Of a DNA stretch of 64,000 bases, positions 43,952-64,000 are shown piece after piece; positions within the stretch are counted from its first letter, which is position 1; each line of letters starts with the position of its first letter. Location: the NCBI GenBank assembly GCA_963383645.1, contig OY726557.1, positions 150,713,860-150,777,859 of the forward strand, in the 5' to 3' direction. The notes under the pieces were generated by a model. The model had not been told where the DNA came from. It did no database searches and was given only the letters and a program-made list of their open reading frames with translations. The stretch is from Muscardinus avellanarius (lineage: Eukaryota; Chordata; Mammalia; Rodentia; Gliridae). The position numbers and the translations under genes are program-made.

Positions 43952-44167
43952 GTTAATTAATTAATTAATTAATTAATTTAATTTGGTGGCACTGGGGTTC
44001 CTGGAAACCCTTCTACTTCCAGGCTACACTCCCAGACCTATTTTTATATTTTTTTTATTTGGAAACAGGGTCTCTTAAGCCAGCACAGCCGGCTTCGAAC
44101 CTGCGCGATCCTCCTGTCTCCACCTCCCAAGAGCGGGGATTACAAGCGTGCGCCACCACGCCCGGCA
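43952..44167 (-). mobile_element. Young B1-ID SINE with TTAA-rich tail
   Basis: (TTAA)n tail 43952-43980, then ggtggcactggggttcctgg and the end gtgcgccaccacgcccggc. Confidence 0.9.
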
Positions 44168-44512
44168 ACATACATTCTTCTTAAAACAAAACTGTTTTTA
44201 AAAATTCTACACAATTCTGACATTTTGCCAAATCCGTTTACTTCTCTTGAATGCACAAAATAAGAATTGTCCAGTGAATTCTAGTCAGTATTTCCAGCAT
44301 AAAAAAAAAATGCCCCAGGGTTTTTTTTTTTTTTTTTTTTTTTTTGCTTTCTTTTTTTATTATGACAGGAAACATTTCCTGGAGATTAATCACCCTTTTT
44401 TGCCTTGCAAAATGAGGAAAGCTCAGAGAAATTAGTAAAGTAGGTTGTATCATCCTACTTTAAGTTTGGAAGTTTGGAAATGGTCCTGCTACCACTTGGA
44501 TGAAAGTAATGA

Positions 44513-44519
44513 TGAGTCA
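44513..44519 (+). promoter_or_regulatory. AP-1 site of MMP3
   Basis: TGAGTCA in atgatgagtcagg, 34 bp upstream of the TATA box; the AP-1 element at this place is known to drive MMP3 induction in other mammals. Confidence 0.88.
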
Positions 44520-44552
44520 GGCTGTGGGTGATCTGAACAAACACTGTCACTC

Positions 44553-44558
44553 TATAAA
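44553..44558 (+). promoter_or_regulatory. TATA box of MMP3
   Basis: TATAAA in ctctataaatgttgg. Transcription should start near 44583 (acaaggagg), leaving a 5' UTR of about 60 nt. Confidence 0.88.
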
Positions 44559-44641
44559 TGTTGGGCTCCAGAGGGGAGACCTACAAGGAGGTAGGCAGAG
44601 AGCAAGGCACTAAAACCCGAAGCTGAACGAGGCCAGTGGAA

Positions 44642-54492
<9,851 letters not shown>

Positions 54493-54790
54493 GAGAGATG
54501 TGTAGAATATGGGCATTTTTAAGAAGGGAACAGTTAGTTCTTCATCTGAGACTTTGTGAATTAGAGTGGTTTGTTTTCTTCTGCATGTGCTAGGGCGAAG
54601 CACAGAGTGTGAGCTGTGTGTCTGGCCAGTTATCACACCCTATCACGGCCATTTAAAGGGACTGCTGCTTAGACAGCATCTGGTCACGTGGAGTGACCTT
54701 CCACAAGAAGTGCTCCCGGGCAACAGACAAGTGACTGCATCTGTGTAGACTCTATTTTATATAATAAATGTGATTTGGTATTATTTCGTT
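54493..54790 (+). other. MMP3 3' UTR with poly(A) signal
   Basis: AATAAA at 54763-54768 followed by a GT-rich stretch (tttcgtttgtttta). A second AATAAA is at 54804. Confidence 0.8.
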
Positions 54791-54814
54791 TGTTTTATTC
54801 AAGAATAAAGTGGT

Positions 54815-54886
54815 CATCTAGGCATGGTGGTGCATGCCTGTAATTCCAGTACTTGAGAGGCTGAGAGAAGAGGATCTCAGGCTCCA
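54815..54886 (+). mobile_element. B1 half fragment
   Basis: ctaggcatggtggtgcatgc ... aagaggatctcaggct, no right half. Confidence 0.75.
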
Positions 54887-55380
54887 GGACATTTTTTCTG
54901 TACCTTCCACATGTCTATTTGTACCTAGGGGTAAATGTCCATTCATGAGTGACAATTCTAAAATGGCTTACATCTTTAAAGGACATCTCTAGCCCAATGC
55001 CTGATACTCTTTTTGGCCTATCCATTGAGAATAACGTATGAATCACATTCCATGTGCCCTGGCATGCTGGGTTGTAGCCATAGGGACCTGAAAAACGTGA
55101 ACACGGCCCCTGCTGCCCTCACTGAGATCATAACCTGGCAAAAAAAGACTATGCAAAAATCATAAATGTGGATATGCAATTGCCAACTTAAGCACTGTAA
55201 AAAATGACTTCTTTGCTAGAATACTAAGGGGATCTACTTAGATCTAGATGGTTTTAGAAGAACTTTTGAGGATATGGCATTGGAGAAAGTTTGAGAGGAG
55301 GTATGGAGACTAGATGAGGAGATGATGGCTTGTATTTAAGTAGTCTTGCTGAAGAGTCAGAGGTAAGAATGGAACATATG

Positions 55381-55580
55381 TGCCAGGCATGATGGCACAT
55401 GCCTGTGAACTCAGTACTTGGGGGACTGAGACAGGAGGATCACACATTCGAGGCCAGCCTCAGCTATTTCTCAAGACCCTCAGAACTTAGCGAGACCCTG
55501 TCTCAAAATAAATAAAGAGGGCTTGGGGTTTAGCCTAGAGGTAGAATTCTCCTGGGTTCAATCTCTACTTCCCCCAACAC
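55381..55580 (+). mobile_element. Dimeric B1-ID SINE
   Basis: tgccaggcatgatggcacat ... gcttggggtttagcctagag. Confidence 0.85.
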
Positions 55581-55782
55581 ACACATGTACACACATAGAA
55601 TGATGGAGGATGTGTAATAACAAAGGCAGTGAGACTTGATGATGGATTAGATGTGCGTTTGAGAGAAAGGGAAATAGCTTGTTTGAGCAAGGGGATGGAT
55701 GGTGACAGTATTTACTGAGATGGAGAGATACTGGGGGAAAACGCTCCCAAGGGAAGAGCAAGCATTGAGATGAAGTGTCTCA

Positions 55783-55972
55783 ACCGGGCATGCTGGCATA
55801 CACCTGTAATCCCCGTACTTCAGAGGCTGAAACAGGAGGATCATGGGCTTGAGGCCAGACTCAGAAACTTAGTGAGTGAGGCCCTCAGAAACCTGGTGAG
55901 ACCCTGCTTCAAAATAAAAAATGAAACCTCAGAGATAGACTGTCTCTAGGTTCCATCTTCAGTACCCAAAAG
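55783..55972 (+). mobile_element. Dimeric B1-ID SINE, right half shortened
   Basis: accgggcatgctggcataca ... cctcagagatagactg. Confidence 0.8.
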
Positions 55973-56099
55973 ATGAATAGTTTTGCCGGTTTTTGAAACG
56001 TCCATGAGATGTTCAGGTAGGCCATGAGACAAAGTCGTTTGGAAGTTAAAAGAAGGGATATAAATGTGTGGGGGTTTTCGGCATTTATATATTACCTAT

Positions 56100-56222
56100 T
56101 TATTTTTGAGATGGAGTCTTGCTATTTTGCCCAGGCTGGTCTTAAACTCATGGGCTCTAGTGATCTTCCTGCCTCAGCCTTCTGATGGCTGGGACGACAG
56201 GCATGCACCACCATACCCAGCT
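56100..56222 (-). mobile_element. Old monomeric B1/7SL-type SINE
   Basis: gatggagtcttgctattttg cccaggctggtcttaaactc; like the copy at 2545. Confidence 0.72.
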
Positions 56223-56563
56223 TAGTTTTTGGCACTGAGATTGTTCTTAATGCCACAGGTATGGGGAGAGACCATATGGGGAGGTTTTATGAGGAAACTC
56301 TAAGAAATAAAAGCATTTTGCCAAGAAATATGGCATTTTTTATTTTAAAATTGCTAAAAATCGTTTAGTTTATTTTTGAATTCTACTACATACCCATAAC
56401 ACAAAATTCAAAAGGTTAAAAATTACATAATGAAAAGTAATTTTTTCCCCACCTCTGTCCCCAATATCTAGTTCCCTTTTCTTGGAAGTAACTAAGAATT
56501 TTTATGATCCTTCCAGATCATCTTTGAAAACAAAAATAGTAGCATGTAAAATCACACTGTCTT

Positions 56564-56773
56564 AGCCAGGAGTGGTGGCACACACTTGTAATCCCAGCAT
56601 TTGGGAGGCTGAGACAGGAGGATCGTGGTTCACGGACAGCCTCAGCTACTTAGTGAGGCCCTCCGCAACTTAGTGAGATGCTGTTTCAAAATAAAGAATA
56701 AAAAATAGGGCAGGGGGTGTAGCTCGGAGGTTAAATGCCCCTGGGTTTTATCCTGAGACCCCCCCACACACAA
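56564..56773 (+). mobile_element. Dimeric B1-ID SINE
   Basis: agccaggagtggtggcacac ... gggggtgtagctcggaggtt; flanked by cacactgtctt / gacactgtctt. Confidence 0.87.
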
Positions 56774-56861
56774 AAATGACACTGTCTTGCTATTTATTTT
56801 TTCACTTGAGTGGTCTTTACAACCACTCAATATTAGTACATGTACAAATACAAATGCCTCC

Positions 56862-57088
56862 TTTTTTTTTCTCTTTTTTTTTAGTGGGGGTGGAAATACT
56901 GGGGATTGAATCCAGTGGCATTCTACCTTTGATCTCTATTACCAGCCTTATTTTTATTCTTTATTTTGAAACAGAATCTCACTGAGTTGCAAAGGGCCTC
57001 ACTATGTAGCTAAGGCTGTCAGTGAACCAAGATCCTCCTGTCTCAGCCTCCCCAATGCTGGAATTACAAACATTTACCACCAAGCTCA
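56862..57088 (-). mobile_element. Dimeric B1-ID SINE
   Basis: ctggggattgaatccagtgg ... aatgctggaattacaaacat. Confidence 0.85.
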
Positions 57089-57362
57089 GATTTCTTCTTT
57101 TTCTTTTAAGATACATTTAACTTAACATTAAGAGTGCACCATAAAAGGCCCAGATACAATGAAGGAACCCATTTGTTCATTTACACCAGTGACAGTGCCC
57201 TTCTACAATGTGCCTGTTACATGGAATGCTGGAAAGTACAGTGTAGCATTACTGAAAAACAGCAGGAGGAGTTTCATCATAGCCAATGTTCTTCTGCACT
57301 CTAGCTGTAAAATTAATGTTTATAATTCAATTTATGTCTGAAGTTTGACATCTCATCTTTTT

Positions 57363-57494
57363 TTATTTTTGAAACAGGGTCTCACTGAGTTGTGAAGGGC
57401 CTTGCTAAGTAGCTGAGGCTGTCCAAGAACTGCGATCCTCCAATCTCAGCCTCCGGAATGCTGGGATTATAAGTGTGCATCACCACACTGGACT
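57363..57494 (-). mobile_element. B1 half, antisense
   Basis: tttgaaacagggtctcactg ... gggattataagtgtgcatca; no right half. Confidence 0.75.
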
Positions 57495-57574
57495 GAGACC
57501 CTGTTTCAAATTAAAAAATTAAATAGGGCTAGGGATGTAGCTCAGAGGTGCAGTGCCCCTGGCTTAATCTGTAC

Positions 57575-57575
<1 letters not shown>
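57495..57575 (+). mobile_element. ID half of a SINE
   Basis: gggctagggatgtagctcag aggtgcagtgcccctggctt, in opposite orientation to the B1 half it abuts. Confidence 0.75.
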
Positions 57576-57639
<64 letters not shown>

Positions 57640-57650
57640 TCATCATCATA
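57572..57650 (+). repeat. (CA)n then (CAC/CAT)n microsatellite
   Basis: About 19 CA units followed by CAC and CAT triplets. Confidence 0.93.
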
Positions 57651-59048
57651 AATAATCAGATAATAAAAATAACCATACTTAATATAAACATTGTACAAAA
57701 TATAATTTTATAGCATACAAATATATTTAAATATACATGTATTTAAATTAAAAATAATAAAATATAAATAAAATAAAATTGTGCATACCATACATTATTT
57801 TCAGTATTCAGCATATCAGTAAGTTATTTTTAGTATTTTGCTATAACATCAAATGCTACAATGAATATTTTTGAACATACTTGCATATCTGGTGAAAAAA
57901 TCGAATCTTAAAAGTCTGAGTAGAAAAGGAGAAGGCACAAAGAGTAGCAGCTGGATCCTCCAGCAGAAGGGCCAGTGGATGTTCTTCATAGTGGAGGCTA
58001 TGGTGGGGTGACAGAGTTGAATTTGCATTGTAGGGGGAAAGTTGGTAAGTTACAACAGCCTGATTACAGGTAGCATACAATTTCTAACTGTTTTATACAT
58101 AAAGGAGATTATTGGTTTGTATTACTTTACAATACAGGACTAGAGAAGGTTTTAGCTTCAGTGAAATCAGGGTTCTGTCTCCTTCCTTCTAGGACTGTCT
58201 TTATTCTGTCCCCAGTGTCAGTTTTACCATCTGGCTGGCTTTTCTCATGGCGACCAAACCACTGCAGCAAGTCTCCATAAAATATTACCTCTATCCTGAG
58301 ACACCTAGAGCAGTCCCTCTGGCCTCCTGTTCAGACTCTGGTCATGTGACCATCCAGACAAATCACTCTGGCAAGAATTTCACCCTGCCCCCTTGCCTTA
58401 CCCAGGAGGAAAAGATATTGAGGCAGCAATCTCTGTCCATCTACCACAGAGAGAAACTAGGAGGTGAGAAAGTGGAAATAATAGGTGCAGATAATTCTCA
58501 GACGTTAGACTGAGAGGAAGAAAAAATATATTTTCTTTGTCCTGGAAGATCCCATTTCTGGTCCTTATGCACGTCTTTATTTGGCTGTGCAAAGGGAACT
58601 AAACTTTTTAATAACAGTTACGTTGGTGGTTTGTCTCAAAAGCCTAGTGTAAAAATTAAAGTTTACAGTGATTCAGTAGCTTTGCTATGTCATGTATTAA
58701 GTGAAATTGTCAGGATCTGACTTTATATCACCTTACTTTCAAATATCTCAATCTTTTTTTATCTGGTAGTCAATAAGTCAGCTTTGATTTTTCACTTAGA
58801 TTTGACTCCATGTGGCAGTAGAGGTTCTGATATGTATTGCTTGACCACAATGATACTGCATTGTCATTAGTCCTGCAGTTAAAAATACTCCACAACCCAA
58901 GGCGAGTACTCCTCTATCCATATCCAACATAAAGTCCTACTAAAATTCAGTGCACTATCCCAAACTGTAATGGGCACTGAGGAACCTTATATCTGCTTTT
59001 TAGGATGTCTATTCCTGTCTACTCCCTACTCAGTCTTGTTCTAGAAGG

Positions 59049-59050
<2 letters not shown>
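57651..59050. other. Intergenic, no recognised feature
   Basis: AT-rich then mixed; an 88-codon frame at 58247-58513 has no domain or gene structure. Confidence 0.4.

Positions 59051-59098
<48 letters not shown>
59051..59098 (+). repeat. (GT)n(GC)n microsatellite
   Basis: About 19 GT units then GCGCGCGC. Confidence 0.95.
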
Positions 59099-59100
<2 letters not shown>

Positions 59101-59329
59101 TGGCAAGCCATTTACAGAGGTTTGCCTGACACTCACCAGAGGCCAGATGCCAGATGTCAGAGCTCCAACTCGCAGCCCATATCAAGACAAGACCAGTCCT
59201 AATGGTGACATGATGCTGAGTCCCCAAATAATGTTCAATATAGCTGGCCCAGTTTCCTTTCTGCCTTGGGCAGGTTTGGCCCTGAAATGTGGAATCGGCT
59301 TGCATTTACAGGAAGTGATCCAAGGCATG

Positions 59330-59360
59330 AGGCTGGGGCTGGGGCTGGGGCTGGGGGTGG
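59330..59360 (+). repeat. (GGGGCT)n
   Basis: Four to five GGGGCT units. Confidence 0.85.
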
Positions 59361-59973
59361 GGAGAGGAGCAGAAGCTGGAAACCAGATCGGGACACAATA
59401 AACCAACAGAGCAGCGGATCTGACACAGAGGAGAAAAGAAAAGATGAAGGTACAGGACCTCACTGAGCAATGACCTCAGGAGCTTTTAGGATGCCTGTCA
59501 TCAAAAACCAAGCATGGTGGAAATTAGGGCTGATCCCATTGTAAAGGGGGTGGTGGGAAGAACATGCTGAATCTGATAGGAATGACTCCTCGTGGAAGGA
59601 GTTTCCTGAAAAATTAAAAAAGTTGACAGCACTTAATTGTGAGAAAGTATCCCACTTGCTAATTTGCTAATTTTGGATTCCAAGAGAATCCTGGAAGCAT
59701 CACACAACATCATTTGCCTCAATGTATAATCACAGATAGTCATTTGTATGTATAACTTTTATGACTCTCGTGGACCTGAAATCATAATTATTTTCTCCTT
59801 GGATGAGGAGCAAATTAGCTACTTCTGGAAGAAGTTTATATATGGAATGAGAGCAATGCAAAGAAGAGAGACTAGTGTATACAACATTGAGACATTTATT
59901 TAAGTAGTACTGATATACTTTGATGTGTTTTGTACTCAGTATAAATACTGTGTTTTCTGTTTTCAGGATTTTT

Positions 59974-62785
59974 TTTAAATTTTTTATTGGTGCACTGTAT
60001 TCATACATCATAGTGGGTTACAAAAAACTTTTGTAGACATACATGCACACATCGCCCAGTCAGACCCCACTCAATCCCCACCCCAGTCCCTCCCTATCCC
60101 TCCTTCCCATGCTTTGCTTAGTGGTTGACATCTAGTATTATAGCAATTTATCCAAAATTAACAATGATAATCTCACATAACAGTTTCATTTGTCTGATAC
60201 CAAACTTTTGATGACTTAAAGATAACATTTCAATATTTCTTTTTGCTTTCTTTTTTACAAGAGAATTTTTTTAGGTGAAACTATCATATATTTATATATT
60301 TATTTTTCAGAAAAAATCTATCCTAATATGTAATATGGACTCTAGATACCCAAAACGATCTCAAAAAAGAACAAAGCTAGAAGATATATATTTTCTAATT
60401 TCAAACCATATAAAGCTACAATAATTGAAACAGTGTAGTACTGTTCTAAAGGCAGATATATAAACCATTGGAGTTAAATAAAAGCCTAGAGATGCATTCT
60501 TCCATATACTGTCAAGTTATTTTTGACAAGGTTTCCACGAACATTTGGTGGAGGAAGTAATAATCTTTTAACTAAATATTGTTGAAAAATAATAATTACA
60601 TGAAAAAGAATAAAATTGGACCCTTACCTAATCCCATATACAAATATTAACACAAAATAGATAAAAGACCTAAATATAAATCTTAATACTATAAACTTTT
60701 AGAAGAAAATCTGGGTCATAAAACTTTACAACATTGAAATTGGCAGTGATTTCTTGGATATGATTTCAGTGGCACAGGCAACAAAAGGGTATACAAACTC
60801 CCTAAAAAATATTGTATATCCAAAGACAATGTAAACAGAGTTAAAAGTTACTAATAGAATGGGATAAAATATTTCACAAATGCTATATCTAAAGGTATAT
60901 TAATATTCCAACTAGAAATCCTAAAAATTAACAACAATAAAGGCAAACAATACCCTTTAGAGATAGGTAAAAGACTAACATAAATAATGAATCTCCACAG
61001 ATAACCAATCTTAGTTGTCTGTTGGATGGAAAATCTTGTTTCTCTGGTTCTGGTGTGTGTTACCTATTTCTTCTTTGTAGTTAATCCCTTTGAGTATTTT
61101 CTCTAGTGCTGGTTTTGAAGACACAAATTCCTCAGTTTCTATTTGTCATGGAAGCTTCTTATTTCTCCATCTAATTTGATAGAAAGTTTTGCTGGGTAGG
61201 AAATTTTTGGCTGGAAGTTGTTTTCTTTCAGAGTTTGGAATATGTTACTCCAAGCCCTTCTGGCTCTCATGACTTGGTTTGGGAAGTCTGGAGTGATTCT
61301 AATTGTTTTGCCTCTGAATGTCACTTGGCCATTTGTTTTTGTTGCCTTTAAGATTCTCTGCTTGGCTTCCACAGTGGTCATTTTGACTATTATGTGGCCT
61401 GGGGATCCTCTTCTCCGATCCTGTCTAAAGGGAGTTTTATAAGTTTCCTGGGCCTGTGTATCGACCTCTTGCTCTGTTTGGAAATTTTTCTGCTATTACT
61501 TCCTTGAAGAGATTGTTGATCCCTTTGGTTTCACCTTCTTTTCCCTCCTCTATTCCAATTATTCTTAGGTTAGCTCTCTTAAAATGGGCCCATATTTCTT
61601 CAATGTCAGATTCCTGCTGTCGGATATTTTTTTCTAGATTAGTAACTATGCGTTCATTTTTGGATTGCTCATCTTTTAAGAGCGAGATTCTATTCTCCAT
61701 GTGGTCTAATTGGTTGTTTGTACTTTGAATTGAGGCCTTTACTTCATTAATTGCATCCTTTATCTTTTTTTTGGCTCTCTCTGAATTCTTTTCGAAACAC
61801 CTCTATTATTTCTAAAGTTATTTTCCTAATTTGATCTTCTAGAAATCTCTGAATTTCTCTTTTATCGGGTTCTGATGTTGTGGGATTGTGGGTATTCATT
61901 GCTCCATTGTTATTCCTCTTTCCCATGATTTCAGGAGTTTGTGCCTTCTCTGGGTTCTTCCCTTGGGTCACTACGACTTCACTTAAGGTGCTCTGGATCT
62001 CGAGTCTGTTGTATCTCAGTCACCACTACTCCTTTACTGGGTTGTATCGCAAAGTCTCAGACCCAGGGAGTCAATAGAGGCTGCTTTAGTCTATGGGGGG
62101 GTGCCATGTTGCGCGTTCTCCTATGGTGTGATATTTCTGCCACCGCCACTCCCCCACTGGGTCAAGTCCTGGGAGTCAGTACTGGGATTTCTCCTCTGGG
62201 GCCTGCAATTTGACTCACTGTTGTTAAATATGCAGATGGAGCTGTAGTGGACTCGGTGAATTCGCTGCTGCTGCCGCTGCCGCTGGTGGCAATATGGTGC
62301 CACTGCTATGCCCTCGGCCATAAAGCTGGCATATTTCTTCTCTGTTTTTGAACTCTGCTCTGAGTCCCTGCAGCGTGTGCTGAGCCCAGCCACTGGGAGT
62401 TTTAGATGCTCCCTGTGCCAAAAAATCTGCCAAATCCCGCCGGGCTCTTCCACAGCGGCTCACCTCGGCTCGCTGTCCGCCGCTCCTCTCTGGAGTCTGG
62501 TGGGCTGTTGAGTGCGTTGGTCTGGAGCCGTAGCCATCCGGTGAGTTCGCCGCTGCCACCGGCAGTAAGGCACTGCTGCCGTGTCCTCGGCCATGAGGCT
62601 GGCATATCTCCTCTGTGGCTCTGAGCTCTGTTATGAGACCCCCTCCTCTCTGGGGCTGGTGATTTTTTTATTTCTCTGGTGATGGTGTTTTCTGGCTATG
62701 AAAGGCACTGATTTTGTGGTAATAGAGATTGGTTGTTAACGGGGCTCTTAAGCCCCACTTTTCTCGGTCGCCATCTTCCCGGAAG
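59974..62785 (-). mobile_element. ORF1-only L1-derived element (HAL1-like), copy 2
   Basis: Same order as copy 1: leader from cttccgggaagatggcgacc, ORF1 (broken), antisense L1 ORF2 piece at about 60310-60970, L1-like 3' end and A/T-rich tail. A perfect 18-bp target duplication tctgttttcaggattttt flanks it (59956-59973 and 62786-62803), proving retrotransposition as one unit. The leader is about 120 bp longer than in copy 1 owing to internal repeats. Confidence 0.92.
61044..61926 (-). pseudogene. L1-type ORF1, broken copy
   Basis: Homologous throughout to the ORF1 at 36804-37688. Frameshifts lie near 61775 (T-run in tctttttttt), near 61480-61490 (small deletion) and near 61135 (one base lost). 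The copy-1 stop codon position reads CAG here. Remaining open pieces are 61747-61971, 61437-61700 and 61139-61381. Confidence 0.9.
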
Positions 62786-63134
62786 TCTGTTTTCAGGATT
62801 TTTGAAGAGTATGAAAATTTGACTTAAGGCATTTAATTCATTGATTTATTAGATTAAAATGAGTTAAGTACTTAGAAATACCTTACTTGTTGGATTTTAA
62901 ATGTGCATAATAGATTAAAATTATTTAAAAGAATTAGATTACTAAGATCATAATTAAAATATACAGTAATTGATTAAATGTTATTTACGGATTGAGGCTA
63001 ATCCATATTTAACTATATGAGTTAATTTAATATTAATCAAAGAGCTATAGAAAGTGAATGTACTTGTTTTATACAAATATACTACATTAGTAGACAGAAG
63101 AGCAAGATTATAAAGTTAAAATCCTGAGCAAACT

Positions 63135-63356
63135 TAAGATGTAACTTTTTTTGTGTGTGTGGTGCTGGGGATGAAACCCAGAGACTTTCTACCTTTGGGC
63201 TACACTCCCAGACCTATTTTGTATTTTATTTGGAAACAGGGTCTCACTAAGTTGCTAAGAGCCTCACTAAGTAGCTGAGGCTGACTTCGAACCTGTATGA
63301 TCCTCCTGCCTCAGCCTCCCGAATACAGGGATTACAAGCGTGTGCCACCACACCCA
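63135..63356 (-). mobile_element. B1-ID SINE, first of a tandem pair
   Basis: gtgctggggatgaaacccag ... gtgtgccaccacaccca; preceded by aagatgtaac and followed by aaagatgtaat. Confidence 0.9.
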
Positions 63357-63357
63357 G

Positions 63358-63531
63358 AAAGATGTAATTTTTTTGTGTGTGTGGTACTGGCAGTGAAACC
63401 CAGGGTCTTTCTACCTCCAGGCTACACTCCCAGACCTATTTTATACTTTATTTGAAAACAGGGTCTCACTAAGTTGCTGAGGCTGGCTTTGAACCTGTGT
63501 GATCCTCCTATCTCAGCCTCAAGATGTAATT
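63358..63531 (-). mobile_element. B1-ID SINE, second of a tandem pair, 5' truncated
   Basis: ggtactggcagtgaaaccca ... tctcagcctc, then a third aagatgtaat. Confidence 0.88.
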
Positions 63532-63930
63532 TTTTAACAAATTAAATATTAAGTATTATTCAAGTAAAACTCTATTAATAAGAATGCAAAAAGAATGTTC
63601 CCTTGGACAGTATCAAATCCATCTGAAAGGTTGACATGTATTTCTAGTCCTATTTTAACCAAGGAAACAAATACTTCTTATATCTCACCTGTGTAAAAAA
63701 AATTATTAAATATATTTTACAAATATAGAAATAGTTGCTGTTCACAAATATTGTGTACATCCTCAAGATCACAGAGATAAGTCAATGGCCGATAGATATA
63801 ATCCATCTTTCTTTTTTTTCAAGGTAGCATGTACATGCTTTTAATAGATAATTAATTAAGGTTTATAAAACTAATATTTCACACAGGATGACTACTCACT
63901 GATAAAAGGACAAAATGATTATCTCATCAT
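63532..63930. other. Intergenic, no recognised feature
   Basis: AT-rich; nothing identified. Confidence 0.4.
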
Positions 63931-64000
63931 CTTTTTTTTTTTTTTGGTAATAGGGATTGAACCCAGGACCATTCTAACTCTGAGCTATACCCCCAGCCCT
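63931..64000 (-). mobile_element. B1-ID SINE, cut by window end
   Basis: T-tract then aatagggattgaacccagga and tacccccagccct. Confidence 0.85.

Noticed and set aside
58247..58513. 88-codon plus-strand frame downstream of MMP3
   Set aside because: No domain, no splice or promoter context, and no recognised homology.
62224..62559. 111-codon frame in the leader of element copy 2
   Set aside because: Copy 1 has no matching open frame, so it is probably chance in GC-rich leader DNA.

Overview
This is mammalian genomic DNA carrying part of the matrix metalloproteinase (MMP) cluster. The abundant dimeric SINEs join a 7SL-derived B1 left half to a tRNA-Ala/ID-like right half. That architecture points to a rodent of the squirrel-related or dormouse-like lineages (B1-dID SINEs), but the species cannot be fixed from this window. 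No bacterial, phage or CRISPR-type system is present.

Layout: (i) 165-8780, minus strand: MMP12 (macrophage metalloelastase), exons 1-9 of 10; exon 10 lies beyond the left edge. (ii) 8.8-44.5 kb: a gene-poor interval packed with retroelements: SINEs, MIRs, two LINE-1 (L1) bodies on the plus strand (about 17.0-21.5 kb and 25.0-26.2 kb), an L1 3' end at 11.8 kb, a young deleted ERV2-type provirus (28186-31110), several LTR-like pieces, and an ORF1-only L1-derived element on the minus strand (35.7-38.4 kb). (iii) 44642-54492, plus strand: complete MMP3 (stromelysin-1), ten exons, 477 codons plus stop. (iv) 54.8-64 kb: SINEs, microsatellites and a second copy of the ORF1-only element (59974-62785).

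Both genes encode secreted zinc endopeptidases of the standard layout: signal peptide, propeptide with PRCGVPD cysteine switch, catalytic domain with HExGHxxGxxH, hinge, hemopexin repeats. Their exon lengths match one another except in exons 1, 2, 5 and 6, as expected for tandem duplicates. Each has a TATA box with an AP-1 consensus 30-45 bp upstream of it. In human and mouse these neighbours point the same way; here they are head to head, which implies a local inversion with one breakpoint in the 8.8-44.6 kb interval, or an assembly error.

The most unusual content is the ORF1-only L1-derived family. Two copies share a GC-rich 5' leader starting with a YY1-like motif, one ORF1 (intact in the first copy), no ORF2 in sense, about 650 bp of an older L1 ORF2 lying antisense in the 3' region, and a 3' terminus resembling that of the resident L1. 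The provirus is also notable: its two 306-bp LTRs differ at one position by eye, its leader contains an 11-unit tandem repeat, and a deletion joins gag directly to the membrane-spanning end of env.
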